From: JAXGXT01 sp040772665
GTDB lineage: Bacteria > Bacillota > Clostridia > Lachnospirales > Anaerotignaceae
Length of the DNA: 64,000 nt
NCBI GenBank assembly: GCA_040772665.1
Contig: JAXGXT010000006.1
Span: forward strand, 62,001-126,000
Direction: 5' to 3'
Numbering within the stretch: position 1 is the stretch's first letter; each line of letters starts with the position of its first letter. Shown one piece after another: positions 35,103-44,743 of this stretch. The notes under the pieces are model-generated. The model did not search any database. It was not told the origin of the DNA and saw only the letters and a program-made list of their open reading frames with translations. A program made the translations under genes and the position numbers.

Positions 35103-36995
35103 TTATTTTTGCAACTGATTTATAAACTCCTCCCTTGCCGATGTGACTTCATAGGAAGGAGGTGCAATATAATATCCTTGAAGAAGATGCACACCTAAAT
35201 CTTGTAAAGTTTTAAGCTCTTCTTTTGTTTCCACACCTTCTGCCAAAAGCATAATTTCTCTTTCCTTTGCATAAAGAGATAAATTCCCCACAAGTCTTCT
35301 TCTTTTATCGTCTTTATCAATTCCTCTTACTATGCTCATATCAATTTTAACAATGTTTGGAAAAATTCTAAGCAGCACAGACTCGCTGTTATAGCCGCAG
35401 CCATAATCGTCAAGTGCAACAAGGCCTCCCCATCGCCTTATAAGATTAACCTTTTCCTTTGTGATAAGTTCATTTTCCTGTTCCTTTTCAGTAACTTCAC
35501 AAACAATATTGGGAAGATATTCATTATATGTACCGACAAAAAGCTTAATGTTTTCTTCCGACATAATTTGGTTTGCTATGGAATTTATAAATACCTTTAC
35601 ATCCTTGCCGCAGCTGCCCTCTTCAACCTTGGCTGCAAAAGCTTTCATGCTTTCAAACCATGTAATAACCTCAACCTCGTGAAGTTTGGACTGTGAACTT
35701 GCAACTCTCAAAATGTCCAAAGGACTTTTAAATATTTCAAGCTTAGAACGCATAAGCATTTCATATCCATAAACCTTGCCGTCATGTGCCCAAACTATAG
35801 GCTGAAGCATATATTCAACCAGTCTTTGCTCAAGAAGATTATTAAAAGCTTCCTGCCCGTGGAGAAGAATTTTGTTTTCCATAAATGTTTCATGGTCAAA
35901 ATCTGCCATAGTTCCTTTTTTGCTGTGCTTTACCATATACATGGCAAAATCGGCATAGTGGAACAATGTGTCAAAATCAATGCTGTCTTTAGGATACCAA
36001 GCCTTGCCCATTGAAATACGTATTTTATATTCACGCTTGTCCTCAAGAAGAATGCTTGTGTTTTGAATAAGCTGCCACATATTGTTGATTATCTTTTCAA
36101 TATCCTCTTTTTTGTCGTATCCAAAAATAAAGGTAACAAATTCATCTCCCGACCTTCTTGCTGAAATTATGTTTTTGCTGTTAAACCTTTTTAAACACTT
36201 TGCAAGAGCAATTAAATAAGCATCTCCCATGCGATGGCCGTATGTATCATTTACATACTTTAAATTATCCAAATCCCAAACAAGCATTGCACCTTTTTTT
36301 AAACTATGCTTGCAGCCGCTAAGTTCTTTAAGCATTTCTTCAAAAGCCCTGCGGTTTGGAAGGCTTGTTAATACATCATAATCTCTTTCATGCTCAATTT
36401 TTTTCTTTTCCCTCATGTCAAGGGTTATGTCTGTAACAACCCCAAGTATAGATTCCTGTTCTCTCCTGCATATAAGTCTTAACCACCGCTTTTTTTCATT
36501 GGAATCGGAAATTTCAAAAATCTTTTCTTTCTCTATATTTTTCATATCCAAAAGCTTTTCCATTTCTTTTTTAAAGCTTTGGGCATTATCATACACATTT
36601 GTTTTTGTAAGAGAATCCATTCCCATTATTTCATAAAATCCGTTGCTGCAAAAGACAAGGTTTTCTTTTTCTTTATATTCAAAAACGGCAATTCCCGAAT
36701 CTGACATTTGAATTATTGTTGAAATTTTAGAATATGCCTCTGCAACTCTAAAACTAAGGTTTTCAATGGCTTCTCCAAGTTCATCTATCTCCATTATGTT
36801 TAACTTGTTTAATTTTATGGGTCTGTTAGGGTCGCTCACCCTTAATGTTTGAACCATTTTTTGTATGGGTGCAGACATAAACCTGCTGAACAAAAACACA
36901 CCCATAGCGCAAACAAACACACTTATAGCAAACAGTATATTAAGCACCTTTTTTACAATATAATATTTTGAAAAAAGCTCGTCACATCTTTGCAT
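35103..36995 (-). CDS. GGDEF-EAL c-di-GMP protein, output half of a split gene
   Basis: This 630-residue frame carries one membrane helix (about 15-37), a HAMP-like segment (about 38-90), a PAS-like region (about 92-200), a GGDEF domain and an EAL domain. The GGDEF motif is RSGDEF (S for the first G), and the EAL motif is EML in YGYEMLMRS with DDYG and VKIDMS kept. So cyclase activity is plausible and phosphodiesterase activity uncertain. The true N-terminus is the upstream ORF (36953-38047), which overlaps by 43 bp in a different frame. The reading can be joined by a -1 shift, giving CCC TTT GCA at 37028-37020 and then the SEQWVLIG stretch. No ribosome site fits the ATG at 36995. Confidence 0.85.
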   Translation of the reverse strand: MQRCDELFSKYYIVKKVLNILFAISVFVCAMGVFLFSRFMSAPIQKMVQTLRVSDPNRPIKLNKLNIMEIDELGEAIENLSFRVAEAYSKISTIIQMSDSGIAVFEYKEKENLVFCSNGFYEIMGMDSLTKTNVYDNAQSFKKEMEKLLDMKNIEKEKIFEISDSNEKKRWLRLICRREQESILGVVTDITLDMREKKKIEHERDYDVLTSLPNRRAFEEMLKELSGCKHSLKKGAMLVWDLDNLKYVNDTYGHRMGDAYLIALAKCLKRFNSKNIISARRSGDEFVTFIFGYDKKEDIEKIINNMWQLIQNTSILLEDKREYKIRISMGKAWYPKDSIDFDTLFHYADFAMYMVKHSKKGTMADFDHETFMENKILLHGQEAFNNLLEQRLVEYMLQPIVWAHDGKVYGYEMLMRSKLEIFKSPLDILRVASSQSKLHEVEVITWFESMKAFAAKVEEGSCGKDVKVFINSIANQIMSEENIKLFVGTYNEYLPNIVCEVTEKEQENELITKEKVNLIRRWGGLVALDDYGCGYNSESVLLRIFPNIVKIDMSIVRGIDKDDKRRRLVGNLSLYAKEREIMLLAEGVETKEELKTLQDLGVHLLQGYYIAPPSYEVTSAREEFINQLQK

Positions 36996-38047
36996 TCCAA
37001 TAAGAACCCATTGCTCTGATGCAAAGGGGTGTTGTAATTATACAAACGAAAATCCCGACGGTTCAAACAAACCTCCGTTTTAGAGGGATAATTTGTTTCC
37101 AAGTAATATATACCTTCTTTTTCATCTCCAAGTTCAATATTTTTTTCAAGTATTGAAGCCTTGCTGTAAGACTCTCCCTTTACTGCATATGGCTTAAATG
37201 TTTTCTCATCCAAAGCCTTTGCTAGAATGTAAGCACGGCTTTCGTCATTTTCTCTTTCAGAATATTTATAATCTCTCATTAAAAAACTTTCGTTTATTCC
37301 TATTCCGATAACACCAAATACTGTTTCATCACTTCCTATAAGCGGCACAGAATATGTTAAAATTCCTGTATCTTTTTCATCCACAATGTTTCCGAAACTC
37401 CAGTAGCCAAAATCTTTAAAATCTTGGCTTTCTCCTTTTTTTGCTTCATTCAATGGTTTAAAAAAATATTCGTTTCCCTCTTCCTTGTCAAATAAAAATC
37501 CAGGCTGCCAAAATGTATCAAGGGGCAACTTTAAAGTCTTTGAAATAGCAGGTATGCCCCTTTCAAACAAAAGATTTTTGTCATCATAGGTATAGCTTCC
37601 TGCCTCATTGTTTCTTACATATACCCCCGCCCTTATGTCAGGGTTTCCGTAGGAAGACAATCCATCTAAAATAAGAAAAACCTCTGTGGCACCGCTTATC
37701 TTTAGTGTATATAAAACTTCATCAGTTATATTTATTAAAATGTTTTGATTTAGCTGGACATCATTTTCAATTTGCCCTAAAGTTTTGCCGCTCTCTTTTA
37801 CAAGGCTCTCTATTTTTTTCGTTATTTGTTCACCATTGTCATTAAGTGCAGAAAAACCTCTGCCCATTTGGCTTTCCATGCGATTTCTTCTGTTTATCAT
37901 CTGTTCTTCATATGCAGTAACCACATTATCACGCAGAATTTTTAATACATAATGATGATTAAATATTATATAAACACCTATAATAAGAATCGCTACGGCA
38001 AGAACAGGAGTAAAGGTTTTTGAAAATATTGTTTTATTCTTATTCAA
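36953..38047 (-). CDS. Membrane sensor half (dCache-like) of the split GGDEF-EAL protein
   Basis: This 364-residue frame has an N-terminal membrane helix (about 12-34, PVLAVAILIIGVYIIFNHHY) and an extracellular Cache-like sensor (about 40-335) with the pattern EVFLILDGLSSYGNPDIRAG and ESFLMRDYKYSE. The last 25 or so residues after NTP (from 37024 down) look like out-of-frame translation. If the four C at 37029-37026 were five, the frame would continue NTPFASEQWVLIG into the downstream GGDEF-EAL protein. The whole would be an approximately 980-residue dCache-HAMP-PAS-GGDEF-EAL receptor. ATG at 38047 follows the solute-binding lipoprotein stop by 25 bp. Confidence 0.8.
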   Translation of the reverse strand: MNKNKTIFSKTFTPVLAVAILIIGVYIIFNHHYVLKILRDNVVTAYEEQMINRRNRMESQMGRGFSALNDNGEQITKKIESLVKESGKTLGQIENDVQLNQNILINITDEVLYTLKISGATEVFLILDGLSSYGNPDIRAGVYVRNNEAGSYTYDDKNLLFERGIPAISKTLKLPLDTFWQPGFLFDKEEGNEYFFKPLNEAKKGESQDFKDFGYWSFGNIVDEKDTGILTYSVPLIGSDETVFGVIGIGINESFLMRDYKYSERENDESRAYILAKALDEKTFKPYAVKGESYSKASILEKNIELGDEKEGIYYLETNYPSKTEVCLNRRDFRLYNYNTPLHQSNGFLLECKDVTSFFQNIIL

Positions 38048-38072
38048 TATTTATCACCCATCCATTTATAAA

Positions 38073-39458
38073 TTAATCTTTTAAATCATTTTCAAGACCT
38101 GATAACCATTTATTATAACTTTCTTTTAAAAATTCACTTTTCTCGCTTTCTACCAGCTTCTCATAGTCATTTTTAAAAACATCCAGTTCTTCAGTTAAAT
38201 ACTTTGTTATAACATTTCGCTTATTGCTGCCTTTTTCAAAAGGAACAGATGTATATAAATCAATGTTTGAAACAGCATCCATTCCTAAGCTGATGTTGTT
38301 GTAAAACAATAAATTTTCAGATATATCGATATTTGCCAATGCTAAATCCATATCGGTTTTTATATTTTCATTGGTTTTAACAGGAAAATATCCTGTATCT
38401 ATACAAAACTGAACATTTTGTTCCGAAGATGTAAACCATTTTAAAAACTCTGCAGCAGCTTTTTCTTTTTTCCCCTCACTTTTAATAACTGCCATTCCCG
38501 CCCCTTGCTGTATTGCACTTTTTTTAGTTCCCTGAAAATTTGGAAGAGGCAAAACTATTACTTCTATATCATATGTATTTCCGCTTTCCAATGTAATCTC
38601 CTTTGGATAATAAGCAACACTTGATGTTGAACCTACCGCCGCAACAATATCTCCTGTTTTTAAATCGTCACTTCTAAAACGTCCGAAAGCACCGTAATAT
38701 CCCTTTATATAAGGCAGGGAATAAGTTTCCCATATTTTTTCCAATGCCTTACCATTTAAAAAGGCTTCAACACCTTTTTCTGTTTTTTTAAAAACTTCTT
38801 CTCCCAGCTGATTTAAACCAACCAGCATAAAATTAGCGGCGGCATCCCTTCCAAAAAGCGCCTTGCCCCCACTCCATTCATAATAAACCTCTGACATATC
38901 TTTAATGCCTTCCCATGTTGAAAAACAGGAAATATCATATCCGCTTTCCTTTGCAAAAACATCCCAGTCTGTTTTATTGAGATATAAAAGCTCCGTTGCT
39001 TTTGCAACAGGGAATATATAAAGCTCTCCCCGGGCAAATTCACCTTCTTTTAAAAACGCTGGGTTATATTCACTTTTTTCTTCTTGGGTAATAAACTTTC
39101 CCAAATCAGCCAAAAGTCCTTTATTATACAGCACCATTGCAGTGTCAGGATATGTAGCAAAAATATCAGGAAGTTTTTCAGAGCCTACTTTTTTTTCGGC
39201 GGCCGATATAATGCCTTCCTCTAAATTTCCAACATCCCCTTTTGACTCAGAAGTTAAAATAATTCTTTTTTCTGCACCTACTGTTTGATTAAACTTTTCT
39301 ATTAAGTTATCAAAAGCTTCCTTTTGTCTTCCGTTGTAATAATGCCAAATAGTAAGCCTTACAGGCTTATCTTCAGATTTCTTTTTTTCTTCTCTCATGC
39401 ACCCGCTAAACAGCAGACTTATTATTAAAGTCAGCGCAAATATCTTTCGCTTTTTCAT
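38073..39458 (-). CDS. Extracellular solute-binding lipoprotein (family 1)
   Basis: This 461-residue protein has a lipoprotein signal (LIISLLFSGCMRE, Cys about 20) and the family 1 binding-protein fold, with RLTIWHYYNGRQKEAFDNLI at the start of the mature part and SAIQQGAGMAVIKSEGKK and EFLKWFTSSEQNVQFC late. Such proteins bind sugars or oligosaccharides for ABC importers, but no permease or ATPase gene is next to it. The gene is followed after 25 bp by the dCache sensor frame, so it may deliver ligand to that c-di-GMP receptor. It starts at ATG 39458 after GTTTACAGGGGTGGGGT. A 10-bp inverted repeat lies 32 bp upstream. Confidence 0.9.
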   Translation of the reverse strand: MKKRKIFALTLIISLLFSGCMREEKKKSEDKPVRLTIWHYYNGRQKEAFDNLIEKFNQTVGAEKRIILTSESKGDVGNLEEGIISAAEKKVGSEKLPDIFATYPDTAMVLYNKGLLADLGKFITQEEKSEYNPAFLKEGEFARGELYIFPVAKATELLYLNKTDWDVFAKESGYDISCFSTWEGIKDMSEVYYEWSGGKALFGRDAAANFMLVGLNQLGEEVFKKTEKGVEAFLNGKALEKIWETYSLPYIKGYYGAFGRFRSDDLKTGDIVAAVGSTSSVAYYPKEITLESGNTYDIEVIVLPLPNFQGTKKSAIQQGAGMAVIKSEGKKEKAAAEFLKWFTSSEQNVQFCIDTGYFPVKTNENIKTDMDLALANIDISENLLFYNNISLGMDAVSNIDLYTSVPFEKGSNKRNVITKYLTEELDVFKNDYEKLVESEKSEFLKESYNKWLSGLENDLKD

Positions 39459-39489
39459 ACCCCACCCCTGTAAACTCGAATTTTATTAC

Positions 39490-39517
39490 AAAACATAACA
39501 TGATTAGGTTATGTTTT
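39490..39517. promoter_or_regulatory. Inverted repeat upstream of the solute-binding lipoprotein
   Basis: AAAACATAAC and GTTATGTTTT are perfect 10-bp arms around ATGATTAG. The element lies 32 bp before the minus-strand gene start. It may be an operator or a small attenuator. Confidence 0.45.
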
Positions 39518-39583
39518 CCATGTTATCACATATTCACCTAAAAAGAAAAGGGATATAATTAAACTTTGCTAAAAATTCGCAAA

Positions 39584-39623
39584 AAAGGGATAAACCACAA
39601 CCATAATTGTGACCCATCCCTTT
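39584..39623 (-). terminator. Terminator after the symporter gene
   Basis: AAAGGGAT pairs with ATCCCTTT, with an inner CCACAA/TTGTGG-like stem. It lies about 45 bp after the minus-strand stop; the minus-strand tail is T-rich. Confidence 0.65.
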
Positions 39624-39666
39624 AAGCAAATCTATTTTATGTTTTTTAAATTTGAATTAATGCTTA

Positions 39667-41064
39667 TTATCCAACCTTTTCTTTATCAAACATGCTTATT
39701 GTAATAAACACAACTCCGCAAATCAAAAGCATGAATATTCCTATGCTGTTAAAAAATATTGGATGAACTGCGGCAGACACATTCCACACCACTATGCTGA
39801 CAATAGATGCAAGAATCGTCCAAAATCCTGCCTTTTTGCCTGAAAACTTAGGAAAAAGAAGTGCCCCTACAACTATGAAAGAAGTTCCTATTGCCAATGA
39901 AAGAGCTTTTTGCATAGCCCCTAAAATTGTTCCCATCTGTGTTGCAATAAGATATGTAATAAAACTGCTTACAACAACAATTAATTTATTTACCATGCTT
40001 CTTTTTGCATTTAAGCCTTCTTCTTTTGAGTTTCTATAAACTATGTCATTGCTAACTGTTGTGGCAAGACCAATAATCATTGAACAGCCTGTTCCCATAT
40101 CTGCCGCCCAAAGCCCTGAAAGTGTTATGCCCCCCAAAACAGGAGGAATGCTCATTAAAATCATTGGAAGTGCAATAGATGCAGGAGAATCTGGAATAAG
40201 CGCCTTGCTTGCAACACCTAAAAGAGCACATATAAACCCAACGGGTATCATTAATGCCGCCCCTAAAATATATCCGTATGTAGCCGAACGGTCATCTCTT
40301 CCCGTTAAACCAATTTGAACAACACCCTGAACAGAGTTTGTGTTTCCAAGCATAACAATTATCCAGCTGACAATGCCAATCCAGCCCATGCCTGCTGTAA
40401 GGCTCATGTATGGAACATCAGGCTCTGCAATTGTTAAAGCTTGTATTGCCTCCCAGCCGCCATGGTTTGTAAGCACAATAACAGCCGCAACAATTACACC
40501 CACATAAATTAAAATAAGATTTAATACGTTTGTTAAAGAAACACTTCCCATACCGCCTATAACAGCAACAAGCATAAAAATTAAAAATGAGAAAAAGGTT
40601 CCTGACTCAACAGTGAAAATTTCAGGCAAAAGTGCGGCAAGTATAGAACCGCCTGCCTTATACTGAAGAGCAATAATACCAGATTGAATTATACACATTG
40701 AAATAACCATAATAAAGCTTGTTTTTTCCCCGTATAAACTTCTAACAAGGCCGCTGATTGTGGAAAAACCACTTCTTCTTAAATATTTAACAGCAAGAAA
40801 TGACGAAACAACAGCACCGATTGCCCATGCCGTATCATACCACCCTGCAGATAAACCAACAGAAAAAGCATTTTCTGCTATACCAATTGTAGATGCGCCG
40901 CCAATCGCAAGCCCTGCAATACTTGCGGCAACAACAAAAGCATTGTTTTTGCCCTTATAAAGAAGAAATGCTTCACCGTCATTTTTCTGTTTCCTTGAAA
41001 CCCCTATACTTATTGCAAAAAGAAGTGCAACATATAAAATAACTATTAATAATGGAATGTTCAT
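39667..41064 (-). CDS. Sodium:solute symporter family transporter
   Basis: This 465-residue protein has about thirteen membrane segments of the SSS (Na+/solute symporter) family. The start VILYVALLFAISIGVSRKQK and GLAIGGASTIGIAENAFSVG with AGWYDTAWAIGA fit the family's first helices; SLTAGMGWIGIVSWIIVMLG and LWAADMGTGCSMIIGLATTV are later core segments. The substrate could be a sugar, carboxylate or amino acid. It lies 162 bp downstream of the larA-like gene on the same strand, so a hydroxy acid such as lactate is a reasonable guess, but this is inference. Confidence 0.88.
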   Translation of the reverse strand: MNIPLLIVILYVALLFAISIGVSRKQKNDGEAFLLYKGKNNAFVVAASIAGLAIGGASTIGIAENAFSVGLSAGWYDTAWAIGAVVSSFLAVKYLRRSGFSTISGLVRSLYGEKTSFIMVISMCIIQSGIIALQYKAGGSILAALLPEIFTVESGTFFSFLIFMLVAVIGGMGSVSLTNVLNLILIYVGVIVAAVIVLTNHGGWEAIQALTIAEPDVPYMSLTAGMGWIGIVSWIIVMLGNTNSVQGVVQIGLTGRDDRSATYGYILGAALMIPVGFICALLGVASKALIPDSPASIALPMILMSIPPVLGGITLSGLWAADMGTGCSMIIGLATTVSNDIVYRNSKEEGLNAKRSMVNKLIVVVSSFITYLIATQMGTILGAMQKALSLAIGTSFIVVGALLFPKFSGKKAGFWTILASIVSIVVWNVSAAVHPIFFNSIGIFMLLICGVVFITISMFDKEKVG

Positions 41065-41226
41065 ATTACCATTTACCCCTTCCGAAGTTTAAATTTGTTT
41101 TAAATTATAGTGTCAAAATTCATATTAATTATCTGTTTTTTATTTTAATTTAATATTAAAAAATACCCGTTATAAAAATCAACCTAGCCCCTAACAAAAA
41201 ACTACAGCTTAGTTTTTGATTTTTCA

Positions 41227-42531
41227 TTAAATATCACTGCATATTTTTTCATAATCTTTTTGAAGCTGAGGAACAAGACTTCCACCGTGAGCCATTATGT
41301 AAATATCCTTACCTGAAAAATCCACCTTGCTAAGAATTTCTTCAATGTTTCCATATGCTTTAAATCCCATTTCTTTAACAATATCAGGCTCCATGTCAGA
41401 AAGAAGATATGATGCTTCAGGCTTTCCAAGTGCTTCACAAGCGGCATAAAAAATATATCCGCCTATTGTAAAGGCTTTTCTTAATTCTTCGTCAAGGCAT
41501 CCTCTTTTAAGAGGCTCTATCCAGTCAAAAAAATCTTTCGAGCCGCCGCCCTCATTGCATTTTGCAAGAAGTATTAATGTTCCGCCTTTTTTAACAGCCC
41601 TTGCGGCATTAAAAAGAGATTTTGTGGATTGATAAAGGTTCATATCCTTAGGAAAACCGCCGCAGCTTGCAATAACCACATCAACTTCTTTATCTATTGG
41701 AACTCCGTAACCCTTTTGAACATAACGACAGCTTTCTCTCCAAGCCTTATCGAAGTTTCCGCAGAAAAATCCGCTGTGTTTTCCGTCGGCATTTACAACT
41801 ATGTTAATTCCAAAATCCACATTAATAAGATTTCCCGCATCAACCATATCTGTGTTAATAGGATTTTCCTTTGCCATACCGCTTCCAACACGAACATCAC
41901 TCATGGCTTTTTCAGGGTCAAGGGCATGAATATGGTTCATACGTATTGTTTCCAATGAGGCAACCCCGGGAACAATGCTTTTTCTTCCTCCGCCATAACC
42001 TGCCATAACATGATGAACTGTAGAGCCAATGCAAATAAGCTTTCTTCCCACAGCAAGGGGATTAACACTTACCTTTGTTCCCATTGGTGTTGTTCCCACA
42101 TACACAAGGTCTTTTGCGTAGCAATCATGGTCTACAACCTTTACGTTTTTATAAACATATGAGCTTGCCATTTTTTCCTTTTCTTCCTCTGTATGCATTC
42201 TATGGGATCCGAGGGCATTAAGCACAACTATGTTTTCAAAAGGCACTCCTATTTCATCATGAAGATATTCCACAGTAAGCTGGCACAAAATATCCTGTCT
42301 TGACCAAAACCTTGTAATATCGCTTATAATAACAGTAACCTGATCTTGAGGAGAAATTATTTTATTAAGAGGCTCGCTTTCAATAACTCCCTCTGTTATA
42401 CAATAAAGAAATTCCTTTTTGGCATCTTCTATAGTTCTCATTTCATTTTCATGCAGGTGGGTAATGCTTTTTGCTCCTTTTATATCAAACTCCACCGATG
42501 AAGAGCCATATTTCAGACTTATATGTTCCAT
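41227..42531 (-). CDS. larA: LarA family nickel-pincer racemase-like protein
   Basis: This protein of about 434 residues belongs to the LarA (lactate racemase; DUF2088) family. LarA uses a nickel-pincer nucleotide bound to a lysine for hydride transfer at C2 of lactate or other 2-hydroxy acids. The motif HHVMAGYGGGRKSIVPGVAS carries the Lys region, and ISDITRFWSRQDILCQL and NALGSHRMHTEEEK are further conserved stretches. ATG at 42531 is preferred because AGAAGGAGTTTTGAAA precedes it; the longer frame to 42690 is AT-rich and unsupported. Cofactor genes larB, larC and larE are not in the window. Relatives act on other hydroxy acids, so activity on lactate is not certain. Confidence 0.88.
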   Translation of the reverse strand: MEHISLKYGSSSVEFDIKGAKSITHLHENEMRTIEDAKKEFLYCITEGVIESEPLNKIISPQDQVTVIISDITRFWSRQDILCQLTVEYLHDEIGVPFENIVVLNALGSHRMHTEEEKEKMASSYVYKNVKVVDHDCYAKDLVYVGTTPMGTKVSVNPLAVGRKLICIGSTVHHVMAGYGGGRKSIVPGVASLETIRMNHIHALDPEKAMSDVRVGSGMAKENPINTDMVDAGNLINVDFGINIVVNADGKHSGFFCGNFDKAWRESCRYVQKGYGVPIDKEVDVVIASCGGFPKDMNLYQSTKSLFNAARAVKKGGTLILLAKCNEGGGSKDFFDWIEPLKRGCLDEELRKAFTIGGYIFYAACEALGKPEASYLLSDMEPDIVKEMGFKAYGNIEEILSKVDFSGKDIYIMAHGGSLVPQLQKDYEKICSDI

Positions 42532-42783
42532 TTTCAAAACTCCTTCTGCGATTGTTTTCCTCGCTTTAAACTGTTGCACTTTAAATGGATAAAGCATACC
42601 ATTAAAATAATATTTTGTCAAGACTTCTGCAATATAAAACATATATTTAAAGATGTTTTTACCAAGCCTTAAACTGCCTGATAAAAACATCTTTATTGTT
42701 TTGTTTATTATATATAATTAAATATATTTTTTTAATAAAACAGTTGGCTATATAGCTAAACACCATATAACTTAATTGCTTTA

Positions 42784-44610
42784 CTAATTAAAAAACTCTT
42801 TATGCCAAACAAGAAACATGTAGATTGTCCAAATTTTTCTGCTGTTGTCTTCTTTTCCATTTTTATGGTCATCAAGTATTTTTATAATTTCATCTGTCTT
42901 AAAAAACCCTTTTGCCGCCTGACTTTCAAAGGCATTTTTTATCATACCATAATATTTTTCTTCTTTAAGCCATATTCTTATGGGTACGGGAAAACCAAGT
43001 TTCTTTTTTTCCGCAACCATTTGAGGAACATATTTATTTGCGGCGGCACGCATGGCAACCTTTGTGTTTTCTTTTGTGACCTTAAACTTTTTTGGCAATT
43101 TTCTTGCCACATCAAAAACTTCTTTATCTAAAAACGGAACTCTTACCTCAAGAGAATGCGCCATACTCATTTTGTCCGCTTTTAGAAGAATGTCGCCAAT
43201 AAGCCACAGGTGAATGTCAATATACTGCATTTTTGTTACATCATCCTTATCCTTTACCTTATTATAAAAAGGCTTTGTTATAGACATAGGCGAATGTTTG
43301 CCGCTTGCTTTTTTAAGAATTTTCTCCCTGTCTTTTTGGGTGAACATAAATGCATTTCCTATAAATCTTTCCTCTAAATCCTTGCTTCCTCTTATAATAT
43401 AATTTTTCCCCTTAATTTTAAAAGGAACAGCCTTTGCTGCAGCACCTAAAGCTTTTCTTACAGGCCTTGGCAAGTTTGTAATGGGCCTTAAAGCGTCAGG
43501 CTCTTTATAAATATTGTAGCCTCCAAAAAATTCATCAGCACCCTCCCCTGAAAGGGAAACTTTAACATGTTTTGCCGCTGTCTGGCTTACAAAATAAAGC
43601 GCCACAGCCGAAGGGTCTGCAAGAGGCTCGTCCATATGATATTGAACAGAGGAAATGGCATCCCAATATTCCTCTTTTGTTATAAGCTTGCTGTAGTTAT
43701 CTATCTCTATTTTTTCCGAAAGCTTTTTGGCAAAGTCTATTTCGTTATATTTTTCATAGTCAAAACCAACTGTAAATGTCTTATCCCCATTAAAACTTGC
43801 CGCAACATAACTGCTGTCAACGCCGCTTGAAAGAAATGAGCCGACTTCAACATCGCTGATTTTATGCTTTTTAACAGAATCCTGCATTGCCGCATCAATT
43901 TCTTCTACAAATTCATCAAAGGTTTTATTTTCATCAACTTCAAACTTAGGCTCCCAGTATCTTTCAATTTCCATTTTTCCGTCTTTCCATGTAAAACAAT
44001 GACTTGGCATAAGCTTAAAAATACCTTTGAAAAAGGTTTCAGGAAGAACGGAATATTGAAATGTCAAATAGCTTTCCAAGGCTTCTGTGTTAACCTCTTT
44101 TTTTATTGAAGGATGTTCAAGCAGGCTTTTTATTTCAGAGCCGTAAACAAGACCTCCGTCAACTTGTGAATAATAAAAAGGTTTAATTCCAAAATAATCC
44201 CTTGCTCCAAAAAGAGTTTCACTTTTGCTGTCCCAAATAACAAAGGCAAACATTCCGCGAAGCTTTGTAAGCAGCTCTTTACCATATTCCTCATAGCCAT
44301 GGATAATACATTCTGTGTCTGAATTGCTTTTAAAAATGTGACCTTTTTCTATAAGCTCCTCTCTCAGTTCCTTATAGTTATAAATTTCGCCGTTAAAGGT
44401 TATAACTATCTCTCCTGTTTCGTTAAACATGGGCTGAGAACCGCTTTCACCAAGATCAATAATGCTTAATCTTCTAAATCCCATTGCTATTTTATCTGTT
44501 ATATATTTTCCATGGTTGTCAGGGCCTCTGTGTATAATTTTATTCATCATATTTTCAAGGGCAATCTCGCTTTCAAGAAGTCCTCCGCTAAAACCGCAAA
44601 AACCGCACAT
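42784..44610 (-). CDS. asnB: Asparagine synthase (glutamine-hydrolysing)
   Basis: This 608-residue protein has an N-terminal class II amidotransferase (about 1-210) with nucleophile Cys2 in MCGFCGFSGG and FNGEIYNYKELREELIEKGH. The C-terminal synthetase (about 225-600) has the P-loop SFLSSGVDSSYVAASF and SLSGEGADEFFGGYNIY. It makes asparagine from aspartate, ATP and glutamine. ATG at 44610 follows AAGGAGGATACAAAC. It stands 250 bp before larA and after a strong bidirectional terminator. It could alternatively modify cell-wall lipid or teichoic parts as some AsnB proteins do; no context favours this. Confidence 0.96.
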   Translation of the reverse strand: MCGFCGFSGGLLESEIALENMMNKIIHRGPDNHGKYITDKIAMGFRRLSIIDLGESGSQPMFNETGEIVITFNGEIYNYKELREELIEKGHIFKSNSDTECIIHGYEEYGKELLTKLRGMFAFVIWDSKSETLFGARDYFGIKPFYYSQVDGGLVYGSEIKSLLEHPSIKKEVNTEALESYLTFQYSVLPETFFKGIFKLMPSHCFTWKDGKMEIERYWEPKFEVDENKTFDEFVEEIDAAMQDSVKKHKISDVEVGSFLSSGVDSSYVAASFNGDKTFTVGFDYEKYNEIDFAKKLSEKIEIDNYSKLITKEEYWDAISSVQYHMDEPLADPSAVALYFVSQTAAKHVKVSLSGEGADEFFGGYNIYKEPDALRPITNLPRPVRKALGAAAKAVPFKIKGKNYIIRGSKDLEERFIGNAFMFTQKDREKILKKASGKHSPMSITKPFYNKVKDKDDVTKMQYIDIHLWLIGDILLKADKMSMAHSLEVRVPFLDKEVFDVARKLPKKFKVTKENTKVAMRAAANKYVPQMVAEKKKLGFPVPIRIWLKEEKYYGMIKNAFESQAAKGFFKTDEIIKILDDHKNGKEDNSRKIWTIYMFLVWHKEFFN

Positions 44611-44692
44611 TGTTTGTATCCTCCTTATAATTTAAAAGCAAGGTTTAAAAATCATTTAAAAATATTATCATATTTTACCCCTTATATCAAGA

Positions 44693-44719
44693 AAAGTGCG
44701 GACTTTTTGTCCGCACTTT
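44693..44719. terminator. Bidirectional terminator between asnB and the small membrane protein
   Basis: AAAGTGCGGAC and GTCCGCACTTT are perfect 11-bp arms with a T5 loop. Stop of the minus-strand gene is 25 bp away, and asnB starts 83 bp further on. Confidence 0.85.
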
Positions 44720-44743
44720 ATATCTTTATATTTGTTTTTTTGT

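Noticed and set aside
38073..39458. Solute-binding lipoprotein as part of a complete ABC sugar importer
   Set aside because: No permease or ATPase gene is adjacent on either side; neighbours are a c-di-GMP receptor and a sodium symporter.
42532..42690. N-terminal extension of the LarA protein to 42690
   Set aside because: It is AT-rich, has no family match, and a strong ribosome site lies directly before the internal ATG at 42531.
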